Shown here: positions 9,359 to 18,144 of the stretch, one piece after another
Layout: every line of letters begins with the position of its first letter
Numbering within the stretch: the first letter of the stretch is position 1
Assembly: GCF_003966895.1 (NCBI RefSeq)
Contig: NZ_AP018449.1
Coordinates: 441,424 to 505,423, forward strand
Direction of reading: 5' to 3'
DNA: 64,000 nt
From: Methylomusa anaerophila
GTDB taxonomy: Bacteria > Bacillota > Negativicutes > Sporomusales > Sporomusaceae
The notes under the pieces: generated by a model
What the model was told of the DNA's origin: nothing
The model's database searches: none
The model's input: only the letters and a program-made list of their open reading frames with translations
Made by a program: the position numbers and the translations under genes

Positions 9359-10333
9359 TTACCTCCTTGCCCCGAATTTTGCAGGTTTAATCCAAAGGTC
9401 AATGAGGGGCGTCACACAGTTCATTAGCAAGATAGCATAACAAACACCCTCGGGATAACCACCCAATAAACGGATCAAAACAGTCAGCGCACCTGCTCCA
9501 ACGGCAAAAATAATCTGACCTTTAAGCGTAATAGGAATAGTTACCATATCAGTAGCCATGTAAAACGCACCTAAAATAAGTCCGCCTGACATCATATGCA
9601 TGATGGGATCATGCCCGAATGCAGCGGTTAAAACGCCGACCGTACCAATCATAAATACCGGAATCTGCCAATTGATATAGCCGCGGTAAATCAGAAATAT
9701 ACCGCCAAGAATCAGAAGCAATGCCGAAGTCTCGCCCATGCTGCCGCTACGGTTGCCAATAAAAAGCGACTGATACATGGTTGCCTGGTCCCCAAAAATC
9801 TGTACCAGCTTCTCATATCCCTGGAGCTTTAAAATACCCAGCGGCGTAGCCGCAGTCATACCGTCAATTTTACTCGCCATTTGCGGCCAGGTTGTCATGG
9901 CTACCGGCCAGGAAGCAAGAAGGACAGCCCGTCCGACAAGGGCGGGGTTGAAGATATTGAATCCCAGGCCCCCCATAGTGTGTTTGGCCACGGCAATAGC
10001 AATCACAGTCCCAAACACCGGCATATACCAAGGTAGTGTCGCCGGAATGTTCATAGCTAATAAAAGGCCTGTCAGAAAAGCACTGCCATCTTTCACTGCA
10101 ATTGGTTTATTCTGCCATTTTTGAACCGCATATTCGGTTGCCATCGCGACAATAATGCAAATGGCCATGGTAGAAAAGGCCGGGAGACCAAAACGGTAAA
10201 TTGAAAAAATAGCCGCAGGCGCCAATGCCAGGTTAACCGCCCACATAATTTTGGAAATTGATTCGTCACACCGGATGTGCGGTGATGCCGAAACCGTTAA
10301 AGTACCAACATCGAGTTTTACTTCCGTGCTCAT
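9359..10333 (-). CDS. rnfD: Rnf complex membrane flavoprotein RnfD
   Basis: Polytopic subunit with about nine helices and a covalent FMN. The segment TAATPLGIL near residue 155 corresponds to the FMN-attachment threonine region. FNPALVGRAVLLASWP and KHTMGGLGFN are strongly conserved family motifs. The ATG at 10333 follows an AGGAGGTG ribosome binding site. The GTG nine bases upstream would overlap that site and is rejected. Confidence 0.95.
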   Translation of the reverse strand: MSTEVKLDVGTLTVSASPHIRCDESISKIMWAVNLALAPAAIFSIYRFGLPAFSTMAICIIVAMATEYAVQKWQNKPIAVKDGSAFLTGLLLAMNIPATLPWYMPVFGTVIAIAVAKHTMGGLGFNIFNPALVGRAVLLASWPVAMTTWPQMASKIDGMTAATPLGILKLQGYEKLVQIFGDQATMYQSLFIGNRSGSMGETSALLLILGGIFLIYRGYINWQIPVFMIGTVGVLTAAFGHDPIMHMMSGGLILGAFYMATDMVTIPITLKGQIIFAVGAGALTVLIRLLGGYPEGVCYAILLMNCVTPLIDLWIKPAKFGARR

Positions 10334-10345
10334 ACCGCCCACCTC

Positions 10346-11668
10346 CTATTTCTTAGCAGCGGCTTTTGCCGCGTTATGTGCTTTGGATAATTTGATATAA
10401 TGAACAATATTACGTTTAGCGGGACACACATACACACAGGAACCACATTCCACACAATCCAGAAGATTATATTCTTCTTTAGCTTTTTCAAAGGCGCTGC
10501 GCTCGCCAAGTACGCTCAACATGCTGGGAATAAGGCCCATGGGGCAAACGTCCACGCAACGGCCGCAACGGATGCAGGGACGTTCCGGTCCCTCATTAAC
10601 GTCCGCAGCGCTAAGCGCCAGAATACCGGAGGTACCTTTGATAACCGGAACATCAAGAGTACGCTGGGCCATACCCATCATCGGTCCGCCCATAATCACT
10701 TTGGCCGGTTGTTCTTTAAAGCCGCCGCAAAGCTGTATGGCCTGGGCAAAAGTTGAACCAATCCGTAAGAGCAGGTTCTTAGGCTGGACAATAGCGCCGC
10801 CGGTGACGGTAACAATACGCTCAATGAGAGGAATCCCTTTTTCCGCCGCATCAGCCATGGCCACCAAAGTACCCACATTTTGTACAACAACTCCGACATC
10901 CATCGGCAACCCGCCTGACGGAACCTCACGGTCAAGGATTACTTTGATCAAAGTTTTTTCCGCACCTTGCGGATATTTGGTTTTCAGGGGAACAACCTCG
11001 ATATTTAAGCCGGTGCAGGCTTTACGCACGGCGTCAATAGCATCCGGCTTATTTTCCTCAATGCCGACATAACCGTTTTTAACCCCAAGAACTTTCATGG
11101 CTATCTGTATGCCGGTGATAATCCGGTCAGTTTGTTCCAGCATGACACGGTGGTCAGCGGTCAGATACGGTTCGCACTCTGCACCGTTTAAGATAAAGGA
11201 ATCAATGGGTTTTTCCGGTGGCGGCGCCATCTTGACATGAGTCGGAAAGGTTGCTCCTCCCATACCGACAATACCTGCCTGCCGGATAATTTCTTTAAGT
11301 TCCTTGACGTCAAGAGTTCCCCAGTTCCGTGTAAGCGGTAAACCTTCAGCCCATTCATCTTTACCATCGGACTCAACTACTATTGCTTGGCATGTTCCAA
11401 ATACAGGATGAGGATAATCGGCAATTTCCACTACCTTGCCGGAAGTCGAAGCGTGAACGGGACTGGCAACAAAGGCTTGCGCCTCAGCAATTATCTGTCC
11501 TTTTTTAACAAGATCCCCTACTTTTACTGTTGGTACGCACGGCGCGCCCAAATGTTGCCTGGTAGGAATGATCAATTTTTGTGGTATCGGCGCAACTTCA
11601 ATTGCTTTAGCAGCCGTGTACCGTTTGCAGTCATCAGGGTGAACTCCCCCGCGAAAGCTTTTTGCCAT
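10346..11668 (-). CDS. rnfC: Rnf complex NADH-binding subunit RnfC
   Basis: Peripheral subunit that exchanges electrons with NAD(H). It has an N-terminal barrel-sandwich domain (GGVHPDD start, about 1-100), an NuoF-like FMN/NADH fold with GMGGATFPTHVK (about 125-137) and AECEPYLTADHR, an SLBB region, and two C-terminal [4Fe-4S] motifs, CIRCGRCVDVCP and CVECGSCVYVCP. Start chosen at 11668, 7 nt after a GGAG site. First structural gene of rnfCDGEAB. Confidence 0.95.
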   Translation of the reverse strand: MAKSFRGGVHPDDCKRYTAAKAIEVAPIPQKLIIPTRQHLGAPCVPTVKVGDLVKKGQIIAEAQAFVASPVHASTSGKVVEIADYPHPVFGTCQAIVVESDGKDEWAEGLPLTRNWGTLDVKELKEIIRQAGIVGMGGATFPTHVKMAPPPEKPIDSFILNGAECEPYLTADHRVMLEQTDRIITGIQIAMKVLGVKNGYVGIEENKPDAIDAVRKACTGLNIEVVPLKTKYPQGAEKTLIKVILDREVPSGGLPMDVGVVVQNVGTLVAMADAAEKGIPLIERIVTVTGGAIVQPKNLLLRIGSTFAQAIQLCGGFKEQPAKVIMGGPMMGMAQRTLDVPVIKGTSGILALSAADVNEGPERPCIRCGRCVDVCPMGLIPSMLSVLGERSAFEKAKEEYNLLDCVECGSCVYVCPAKRNIVHYIKLSKAHNAAKAAAKK

Positions 11669-11715
11669 ACTTTCACTCCTTTGCTTCTGCAATTCATCGC
11701 CTATTTAAACCTGGG

Positions 11716-12135
11716 CTACTCTGACAAAATCCGGGTAATGACCGGCTGCATTTTGACATTTGACCTGGCATTGCGATCAAAATACTTAATGTAAAACAAG
11801 GCAGCAATAAAAGCAATTGCGCCGCCGCCAATTTGAAACCAAAGCGGGTCGAAATGAAACTGTCCGCCAATATAACTGCCGGCAACGACACCAATAACGG
11901 TGAGGATTAAAGGAAGAACATAAACTACAAATGCAGCTTTCAGCATATTGGCTTCCTGAACTTCTATGGCTACCCGCTGGCCTTTTTTGGCGCCAAGAGG
12001 ATTCCGTGCGTCAAGTACCAGTGCAGTATTGCCAGGACATGCACCACAGTTTTCGCAGTCGCTATGCCGGCTTGTCCTAACTTTAGCCATATCACCAATA
12101 ATTTCTAAAACAATTCCTTCTTGCTGCTTATCCAA
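11716..12135 (-). CDS. rseC: SoxR-reducing system protein RseC family
   Basis: A 139-residue protein with a cytoplasmic N-terminal domain bearing four cysteines (DCENCGACPGN plus flanks), two membrane helices (about 72-92 and 98-118) and a basic C-terminus. RseC proteins accompany Rnf/Rsx complexes and act in SoxR reduction in E. coli; here it is the first gene of the rnf operon and probably assists the complex. Strong GGAGGTGA site before the TTG start. Confidence 0.87.
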   Translation of the reverse strand: MDKQQEGIVLEIIGDMAKVRTSRHSDCENCGACPGNTALVLDARNPLGAKKGQRVAIEVQEANMLKAAFVVYVLPLILTVIGVVAGSYIGGQFHFDPLWFQIGGGAIAFIAALFYIKYFDRNARSNVKMQPVITRILSE

Positions 12136-12333
12136 CTAAGGTCACCTCCTGCTGTCAGGTCCTCAAAAGTAGCATACTCATTGGGGATCAGCATATACTA
12201 TTTTAATATTCTGCTGAAACCATAAATCCCCTGCCGAGTAGCTTAAATTACTTTCTGCGGCTGAATATTCTCGCAATTTGCTAATTTTATAATTTTGGCT
12301 CAAGTATAACAATATCAGATTTCCCATAAAAAT

Positions 12334-12361
12334 ACTATATATTTTGTGAAATTTAGTACAA
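12334..12361 (-). promoter_or_regulatory. Candidate rnf promoter overlapping a Rex-like operator
   Basis: On the minus strand TTGTAC (12361-12356) and TATAGT (12339-12334) are spaced by 16 bp. The 18-bp sequence TTGTACTAAATTTCACAA (12344-12361) overlaps the -35. Its right half matches the general Rex half-site TTCACAA exactly; the left half matches only partly. Rex is encoded about 4 kb away and typically represses NADH-linked energy genes, so control of rnf by NADH/NAD ratio is plausible but inferred. Confidence 0.4.
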
Positions 12362-12532
12362 AATTTAGCGAAAAATTAATTATTTTAAATTTATCTATCA
12401 TTTCTATCATTCCATCATTATCGCATACTGTTAAAATTATCGCAAAGTTCAATTTTTGCTATAAAGCCATATTTTCCCTATATGAACGAATAAAAATCTC
12501 TTTCGCCGCCAAAAAGTAATTTCCTTCTCATG

Positions 12533-12559
12533 AAAAAGCACCGCTTGTCCAAACGGTGC
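12533..12559 (-). terminator. Rho-independent terminator of the mmd operon
   Basis: On the minus strand a GCACCG/CGGTGC stem with a 10-nt loop is followed directly by TTTTT. It lies about 155 bp after the biotin carrier gene, and ends that transcript. Confidence 0.7.
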
Positions 12560-12713
12560 CTCGGCACAATACTTTATATTATGGGAAGGAAGCCGCCAAA
12601 ATCCCTGTGGTTACAGTTACAGGAATCCACCTGTGGGGAATAAATAAAAATAAGAATAACACCAATTTTCTTATCCTCAATATAAACATTTAAGGCACTT
12701 CCCTAAGCAGGCA

Positions 12714-13115
12714 TTAGCCGATAACAGCCATAACTTCGCCTGGTTTAACACTTTGACCTGCATCGACGTTGATTGATTTAACAGTTCCGGCCGTGGGGGC
12801 ACCGATTTCATTTTGCATTTTCATAGCCTCAAGAATGAGAATTACGTCACCTTTCTTAACACTCTCACCAGCTTTGGCAAGAACTTTCATTACTTTTCCC
12901 GGCATAGGTGCGGTAACGGGGGTATCACCGGCGCCAACTTGGGCAGGGGCAGGAGCAGCATCTTTAGGCGCGGAAACAGCAGGAGTCGGCGCGGGAACAG
13001 GAGCAGTTGCAGCAGCGCGAGCCGCTGCCGGACGGGCAGCAGAAGCGGCACCGACTATTTCCTCTACCTCGACCTCATAAATAGTACCATTTACAGTAAC
13101 CTTAAACTTTTTCAT
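12714..13115 (-). CDS. mmdC: Biotin carboxyl carrier subunit (MmdC-type)
   Basis: Biotin carrier of an acyl-CoA decarboxylase/carboxylase. The C-terminal biotinyl domain has the attachment motif EAMKMQNEI (lysine about 98), preceded by an Ala/Pro-rich flexible linker (about 25-60) and a short N-terminal [14 protein letters not shown] strand pair. This is the classic gamma-chain layout of methylmalonyl-CoA, glutaconyl-CoA or oxaloacetate decarboxylases. Start at 13115 after a GGAGG site; an in-frame ATG at 13142 lacks one. Last gene of the mmdA operon. Confidence 0.9.
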   Translation of the reverse strand: MKKFKVTVNGTIYEVEVEEIVGAASAARPAAARAAATAPVPAPTPAVSAPKDAAPAPAQVGAGDTPVTAPMPGKVMKVLAKAGESVKKGDVILILEAMKMQNEIGAPTAGTVKSINVDAGQSVKPGEVMAVIG

Positions 13116-13191
13116 CCTGTCGAACCTCCATTTATTGGTCATGTTGACGGTTTATACCACTCACAAAAGCTATATTAGGCAATTATACAAT

Positions 13192-13467
13192 TTAGGCGAA
13201 TTGGCGGCTATCCATCAGTTTCTGCCGCCCCACTTGGGCCCACTGGTTACCGGTATGGCTAATTTTTACAGCTAGATTTGCTGTGCCCAGCATGGCGTAT
13301 ACACTGGCTGTAATCACAGCAACTATTTCCGGACTGATGCCGTCCGCTTTCACCTGCATGCCGGAATACGAAAAAGTTGCGGCAGGCAGATCTTCTTTCG
13401 TTCTGCTTTGCGGTTTTCGCGGCTTCGGCTTGTCAAACAAAAAATCAGATAAGCTCAAAGTTAACAT
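13192..13467 (-). CDS. Small OadG/MmdD-like delta subunit lacking a membrane anchor
   Basis: A short protein (about 90 aa) lying between the carboxyltransferase and the biotin carrier, the position of the delta chain in methylmalonyl-CoA decarboxylase. The C-terminal half (EIVAVITASVYAMLG ... WAQVGRQKLMDSRQ) resembles the OadG/MmdD C-terminal region that docks the other subunits. The usual N-terminal membrane helix is absent; instead there is a basic, proline-rich segment. The start is uncertain: ATG 13467 abuts its G-rich site, and a TTG at 13458 has better spacing. Confidence 0.6.
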   Translation of the reverse strand: MLTLSLSDFLFDKPKPRKPQSRTKEDLPAATFSYSGMQVKADGISPEIVAVITASVYAMLGTANLAVKISHTGNQWAQVGRQKLMDSRQFA

Positions 13468-13504
13468 CCCCCTCTTTCTCTCAAAGCAGCCAATACATTC
13501 CACA

Positions 13505-15034
13505 TTACAGCGGAATATTGCCATGCTTCTTGGCCGGACGCTGTTCACGCTTGGTTACAAGCATATTCAGGGCAGTGATGATACGCGGTCTCGTCTCTTT
13601 CGGTTCAATGACTTGATCGACAAAGCCGCGTTCTGCCGCTTTATAAGGAGTGGCAAATTCCGCAACATATTTATCCGTTTGCGCCTGAGCGTCGGGATCG
13701 CCACGGAAAATGATGTTGGCAGCCCCGGCCGGACCCATAACCGCAATCTCCGCCGTCGGCCAAGCCAGCACCTGGTCAGCACCCAGGTCTTGGCAGCACA
13801 TGGCGAGATAAGCTCCACCATAAGCTTTGCGAATGATAACAGTAATTTTCGGCACAGTAGCCTCGGAATAAGCGTATAACATTTTTGCTCCATGGCGAAT
13901 AATGCCGCCATACTCCTGGTCGGTGCCGGGCAAAAAACCGGGAACGTCAACCAGGTTGACAAGAGGAAGATTGAAAGCATCACAGAAACGGATAAAACGG
14001 GAAGCTTTATCGGCAGCATTAATATCAAGGCATCCGGCCATAACATTGGGCTGGTTGGCAATGATGCCGACAGGTTGCCCATCAAAGCGGGCAAAACAAA
14101 CGATAATATTTTGCGCGTAATGGGTATGCGCTTCGTAAAATTCGCCGTTATCCACGATTGATTTGATGATGTCTTTCATGTTATAAGGCTGGTTCGGGTT
14201 ATCAGGTACCAGAGTGGTCAAAGTGTCCTCCATGCGATTGGGATCATCACTGCTGGCAATGACCGGCGGATCTTCCAAGTTGTTACCGGGCAGGAAACTC
14301 AGCAGATAGCGGACCTGCCGCAAGCAATCTTCATCATTCTCGGCGACAAAGTGCGCTACACCCGAAGTAGAGTTGTGGGTCATGGCGCCGCCCAAATCTT
14401 CCGTAGTCACTTCTTCTGCGGTAACAGACTTGATGACTTGTGGACCGGTAATGAACATTTGGCTGGTGCTTTTGACCATATAAATGAAGTCGGTTAAAGC
14501 CGGAGAGTATACCGCCCCGCCGGCGCAAGGACCCATAATTACGGATATTTGGGGAATTACCCCGGAAGCAATTGTGTTTTGAAAGAAGATTTTGCCAAAT
14601 CCGGCCAAGGCGTCAATTCCCTCTTGAATTCGAGCGCCGCCGGAATCATTGAGACCAATAAGCGGCGCACCCATTTTTAACGCTAACTTCTGTACTTTAA
14701 TAATTTTCGCCGCGTGCATTTCCCCAAGAGAACCGCCAATAACGGTAAAATCTTGGGCAAATATGTACACCAGACGGCCGTCAATAGTGCCGTATCCGGT
14801 TACGACCCCTTCCCCGGGAGCCTCTTCCTTCTCCATACCAAAATTGGTACAGCGATGACGAACAAACTGATCAAATTCAACGAACGATCCCTGGTCAAGA
14901 AATTTTTCAATACGTTCCCGGGCGGTAAGTTTGCCGCCGGCGTGTTGCTTGTCAATCCGCTTTTGACCTCCGCCGAGCTTCACTTTTTCCTGGCGTTGTT
15001 TTAACTCTTGAATTTTTTCCTGGACTGTAGCCAT
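13505..15034 (-). CDS. mmdA: Methylmalonyl-CoA decarboxylase alpha / acyl-CoA carboxyltransferase
   Basis: Carboxyltransferase subunit that moves CO2 between an acyl-CoA (probably (S)-methylmalonyl-CoA/propionyl-CoA) and enzyme-bound biotin. About 509 aa with tandem crotonase folds: the N-terminal half has [14 protein letters not shown] and GGARIQEG, and the C-terminal half has GGAYLAMCC and [16 protein letters not shown]. It ends in KKHGNIPL, very typical of MmdA. The start at 15034 ([11 protein letters not shown]) follows GGAGGGG. No membrane beta subunit (OadB/MmdB) is in the window, so it may be supplied elsewhere, or the complex acts as a soluble carboxylase or transcarboxylase. Confidence 0.9.
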   Translation of the reverse strand: MATVQEKIQELKQRQEKVKLGGGQKRIDKQHAGGKLTARERIEKFLDQGSFVEFDQFVRHRCTNFGMEKEEAPGEGVVTGYGTIDGRLVYIFAQDFTVIGGSLGEMHAAKIIKVQKLALKMGAPLIGLNDSGGARIQEGIDALAGFGKIFFQNTIASGVIPQISVIMGPCAGGAVYSPALTDFIYMVKSTSQMFITGPQVIKSVTAEEVTTEDLGGAMTHNSTSGVAHFVAENDEDCLRQVRYLLSFLPGNNLEDPPVIASSDDPNRMEDTLTTLVPDNPNQPYNMKDIIKSIVDNGEFYEAHTHYAQNIIVCFARFDGQPVGIIANQPNVMAGCLDINAADKASRFIRFCDAFNLPLVNLVDVPGFLPGTDQEYGGIIRHGAKMLYAYSEATVPKITVIIRKAYGGAYLAMCCQDLGADQVLAWPTAEIAVMGPAGAANIIFRGDPDAQAQTDKYVAEFATPYKAAERGFVDQVIEPKETRPRIITALNMLVTKREQRPAKKHGNIPL

Positions 15035-15210
15035 ATTACCCCTCCGTCGCTTTCGGTTGGTTATAAACCAGTACGCCATATCTTTCACAGCAATGCCAAT
15101 ATGATCAACTTTCAGAACTTTAAACCTGCGTTATTCCATTTTATACCCCCTTTATTATTAGGCTGGTATTAAAACCAGGCCTCAAATTAAATTATACCAC
15201 AATCATCCAT

Positions 15211-15372
15211 CTAGCGCAGCAAAATCTGCATCAGCATGTCGTCAGCGATGCTGTATGGGTCTTTTTCATGTTTCTGCACGGCAGCTACTATCTGGCAGAA
15301 TTGACCCCTTTCGTTGCGTTTTCCTAAAACATGCCGTCTTATTTGCTCATCAAATAAAACCAACAATTCTTC
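15211..15372 (-). pseudogene. Possible remnant of MeaB-type GTPase (C-terminal end)
   Basis: The minus frame ending at TAG 15211-15213 reads EELLVLFDEQIRRHVLGKR... and finishes with HEKDPYSIADDMLMQILLR. This resembles the C-terminal tail of MeaB/ArgK GTPases that service methylmalonyl-CoA mutase, where a DPY-x-AA-D-xLL motif closes the protein. There is no start codon with a ribosome site and no GTPase domain upstream. Position beside mmdA fits a decayed methylmalonyl-CoA cluster. The similarity is short and needs a profile search. Confidence 0.4.
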
Positions 15373-15458
15373 TCCGGTATTCTCCGGGAAGCAGTAGAAC
15401 CGGCTTCCCGGATATGATAACCGGATATGGAAATAGTATTCTCAAAGAAAGCATGATC

Positions 15459-15509
15459 AAAAAAAGCACCCGAGCTTATTTTGTCTCTTGAACAAAACAA
15501 ACCAGGTGC
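15459..15509 (-). terminator. Terminator-like hairpin with T-run
   Basis: On the minus strand GCACC pairs with GGGTGC, with a nested TTTTGT/ACAAAA stem inside. TTTTTTT follows immediately. It would end transcripts coming from the rex side before the meaB-like remnant. Confidence 0.6.
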
Positions 15510-15817
15510 GTGCTTATTAAGCCATTTGTTGCCGGGTACGCAAAAAACAATAAGCATACAATGTTTGTGTAAATACTTTCAGCGTGGACGCAAGGCCCAT
15601 ACTGTCCATAACGGCTATTAAGTTGCACACAAAAAGGTTAGCAATAGTGAACATATCTCCCTTGCTGCCATCACTCTATCAGTACTATACCATCCTTATA
15701 CACCAGCAATATTATACACCAGCAATAAAAAATCCTGCCAACTAAATTATGTTAATGTAATCTTAGTGTTAATTTTGATTATAATATTATTTATTTATCT
15801 ATCGATTGAGAGAAGTT

Positions 15818-16459
15818 TCACAAACTTCGGGACAAATGAAAGGATAAACTACTTAAACCAACGGATAAATCTTCGTTCACGATGTGTAAACGCTCGGGAA
15901 CATCAATCTTAACAGGAGTAAAGTTCCATATTCCCTTAATGCCGGACTTTATCAGTTTATTTGCCACAGATTGGGCGTATTCAGCCGGAACGGTTATAAT
16001 TCCGATTTGAATATCCCGTTCGGCGACAATCTCAGGCATCCGATCACAATCAAAAATTTCTACGTCATTAATATATTTCCCAACTTTATTGGCGTCCACA
16101 TCAAAAATAGCCTGTAATTGAAAACCTTGGGACGCAAAGTTCGCATAATTCGCCAGCGCCCATCCTAAATGCCCCACTCCGACAATGGCAATATTCCATT
16201 GTCGGTTTAACCCTAATATCTCGCCTATATTCCTTATCAGTTCGCTTACATAATAACCTACGCCCTTCTTGCCAAATTCACCGAAAGCCGATAAATCTTT
16301 CCTTATTTGTTCAGGAGTAACACCAATACGACGTCCTAGCTCTTCTGAGGATATTATTGCAACACCCTCCTCCTGACTTAGCTTTAAAGTGCGGTAGTAT
16401 AGCGGCAGCCTATCAATAGTGGCTTTCGAGATAACAACATGTTGCTTGTTCTCTTTCAT
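15818..16459 (-). CDS. rex: Redox-sensing transcriptional repressor Rex
   Basis: Repressor that senses the NADH/NAD+ ratio. An N-terminal winged helix (about 8-80, with RLPLYYRTLKLSQEEG and SSEELGRRIGVTPEQIRKDLS) is followed by a Rossmann domain with GVGHLGWALANY near residue 95 and a C-terminal swapped helix. Length 213 aa is standard. Likely targets in this window include the rnf operon; the formate dehydrogenase operon is another candidate, though no Rex site was seen there. Confidence 0.95.
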   Translation of the reverse strand: MKENKQHVVISKATIDRLPLYYRTLKLSQEEGVAIISSEELGRRIGVTPEQIRKDLSAFGEFGKKGVGYYVSELIRNIGEILGLNRQWNIAIVGVGHLGWALANYANFASQGFQLQAIFDVDANKVGKYINDVEIFDCDRMPEIVAERDIQIGIITVPAEYAQSVANKLIKSGIKGIWNFTPVKIDVPERLHIVNEDLSVGLSSLSFHLSRSL

Positions 16460-16511
16460 GCAATAACTCTCCCCTATAACCTATAAAATGTTATCTCTAG
16501 TCAGTGAACTC

Positions 16512-16600
16512 GTTTCAGCATCGCTGAAACATCGGGGATTCAGGTGGAGAGTCTACTCCACCTGAATTAACGCCGCCTGTAGAGGCGGGAGTCTTGACTC
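16512..16600. repeat. Cluster of four palindromes (possible IS200/IS605-derived fragment)
   Basis: Within 90 bp lie GTTTCAGCATCGCTGAAAC (16512-16530), an 11-bp-stem palindrome TTCAGGTGGAG...CTCCACCTGAA (16539-16566), CCGCCTGTAGAGGCGG (16573-16588) and GAGTC-TT-GACTC (about 16589-16600). Such consecutive subterminal hairpins are seen at the ends of IS200/IS605 elements and their transposase-less derivatives. No transposase is present. Alternatively it is a structured leader of rex. Confidence 0.4.
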
Positions 16601-16725
16601 ATTATCAGGATAAATAATTCTCACTTTTTATTGAAAACTCCTGCCGCTAAGATGAAATTTATAATAATTGTTTTACCTTTGCCCTCTCATTATTCTTACT
16701 CTCGCCAAATTATTAGAAAACCCGG

Positions 16726-17970
16726 CTACCGGTTATAACGACAATCGGATTGCCATACTGTAACAACAATGGCGTTTAGTAACCAAAACAGCATGGACAT
16801 TTGAATATTATACATGATATAATCCGTTAAGCCACTAATCGCTATCCCTAAGATAGATGCAACAACCCCTAGCATTAGTCCCGCTACCCAGCAGTTTTGG
16901 GTAAGATTCAAAACAGTCATAGCTTTACGGGTATGCCCGTATAATATAGCCAAAAATACCATTAATCCCGGAATACCAATTTCGGCGGCTATATGTAAAT
17001 ACATATTGTGAGCATGAAACATCTTAATAGTGGGATCACTTAGGAAAAAGTCATACTTCGGGTATACCATCCAGTATGCGCCCCAGCCAATACCGAGAAT
17101 CGGCTTGTCAATTATCATTGCCAATGTACTCTCCCACAAGGCAATACGCAAGGCCGATGAAGAATCGGTGGTAGGACTGGCAATAGATACAAACCGTTCC
17201 AACACTCCGTTATGAAACAGGACTAGTGCCAGCAGCAAACATAATGTTATGACAAAAATTTTACGGTTGTATAATTTGCCGTAGATTCCGATGACGACCA
17301 GGATGCTCAGCCAAGCGCCGCGGGAATAAGTAAGCACAAGACAACCGCCGAGAACGATTACGATACTAAAAAGCAGCACTTTCAGCTGGGCTTTCTGGCT
17401 ATGAAAAGCCAGACCGGCAGTTAGCGACATGACAATAACCAGAAAACCCGCTAATAAATTTGGATTCCCCATTGTGGAAAATATCCGTGTTTTAAGTTCG
17501 GGAAATTGTTCTCCGTCTACCCATTCGAAAGCGGAAATATCCACTCCATGCAGATATTGATAAAAACCGTATAAACTAACCAGCACCGCTGAACTTAATA
17601 ATGAGAAGACAAGGCGTTTTACCTGATCAATAGAATGAATATTATTGATTACCAGATAGTAAAGTAAAACATATCTTCCCATTAAATGATAGTAATTATA
17701 AAAACTAAATTCCTTATTCGGGGACATCCCGATGGAAGCGGCGGAGATAAGCACCAGCAGCATAACCAACTGGTCAAACGGAGTTCTTTTGAACAAAATT
17801 TTGCGGCTGGCCAGCATTTTACCCAGCCATAAAACCGTTGCACATCCTAAAAAAATTGTAGCCAGGTGTAATGATAACGGCAAAAAAAAGGCCACCGCCA
17901 GTATGCAGTGTTCGGTTAAATACTCCAAACGATATTGAATTTGGTTGCGAAACAAATATGTTATATACAC
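16726..17970 (-). CDS. O-antigen ligase family (Wzy_C) membrane protein
   Basis: A 414-residue polytopic protein (about 11-12 helices) with the Wzy_C/O-antigen ligase signature: a large periplasmic loop (about 265-320) containing LGIGWGAYWMVYPKYDF and HAHNMYLHIAAEIGIPGL, where the conserved His and Arg/Glu act in ligating lipid-linked polysaccharide. It could be the LPS ligase WaaL expected in a diderm Firmicute, or an O-antigen polymerase; sequence alone cannot decide. No other polysaccharide genes adjoin it. Confidence 0.8.
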   Translation of the reverse strand: MYITYLFRNQIQYRLEYLTEHCILAVAFFLPLSLHLATIFLGCATVLWLGKMLASRKILFKRTPFDQLVMLLVLISAASIGMSPNKEFSFYNYYHLMGRYVLLYYLVINNIHSIDQVKRLVFSLLSSAVLVSLYGFYQYLHGVDISAFEWVDGEQFPELKTRIFSTMGNPNLLAGFLVIVMSLTAGLAFHSQKAQLKVLLFSIVIVLGGCLVLTYSRGAWLSILVVIGIYGKLYNRKIFVITLCLLLALVLFHNGVLERFVSIASPTTDSSSALRIALWESTLAMIIDKPILGIGWGAYWMVYPKYDFFLSDPTIKMFHAHNMYLHIAAEIGIPGLMVFLAILYGHTRKAMTVLNLTQNCWVAGLMLGVVASILGIAISGLTDYIMYNIQMSMLFWLLNAIVVTVWQSDCRYNR

Positions 17971-18144
17971 TATGTCACCTATAACATGTTATTATTGGGT
18001 TCGTTTTAATATTAGTATAATACTGTGATGCTTTTTTGATGCTTTTTTTTATAACCATTTCAGCCAAACCGGCACTTGGCTGAAATTTTGGCCAAGTGCC
18101 AGTAATTATTATAACCAACAGTCTTGCATTTGTCTATAAATGCT

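Larger units (their letters stand above)
12136..12713. other. AT-rich intergenic region between rnf operon and biotin-carrier operon
   Basis: No convincing gene. On the right it holds the terminator of the decarboxylase operon (12533-12559). In the middle lies a candidate promoter and Rex-like operator for rseC-rnf (12334-12361), giving a leader of about 190 nt. Between 12600 and 12640 a CCTGTGG motif occurs twice as a direct repeat. Nothing else was recognised. Confidence 0.6.
15035..15817. other. Gene-poor region upstream of mmdA
   Basis: A 783-bp stretch without an intact recognised gene. It holds a possible meaB remnant (15211-15372), a minus-strand terminator hairpin (15459-15509), a 45-codon ORF of doubtful reality (15517-15654, poor ribosome-site spacing), and a perfect tandem duplication of TATACACCAGCAAT near 15699-15727. 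The remainder next to rex is AT-rich and may carry promoters. Confidence 0.5.

Noticed and set aside
15339..15654. Two small minus-strand ORFs upstream of mmdA
   Set aside because: Poor start signals and no family resemblance; one overlaps the terminator hairpin. Kept only as part of the intergenic description.
18071..18100. Rho-independent terminator after folC
   Set aside because: The GGCACTTGGC stem is strong but no T-run follows on either strand, so it is mentioned only with folC.
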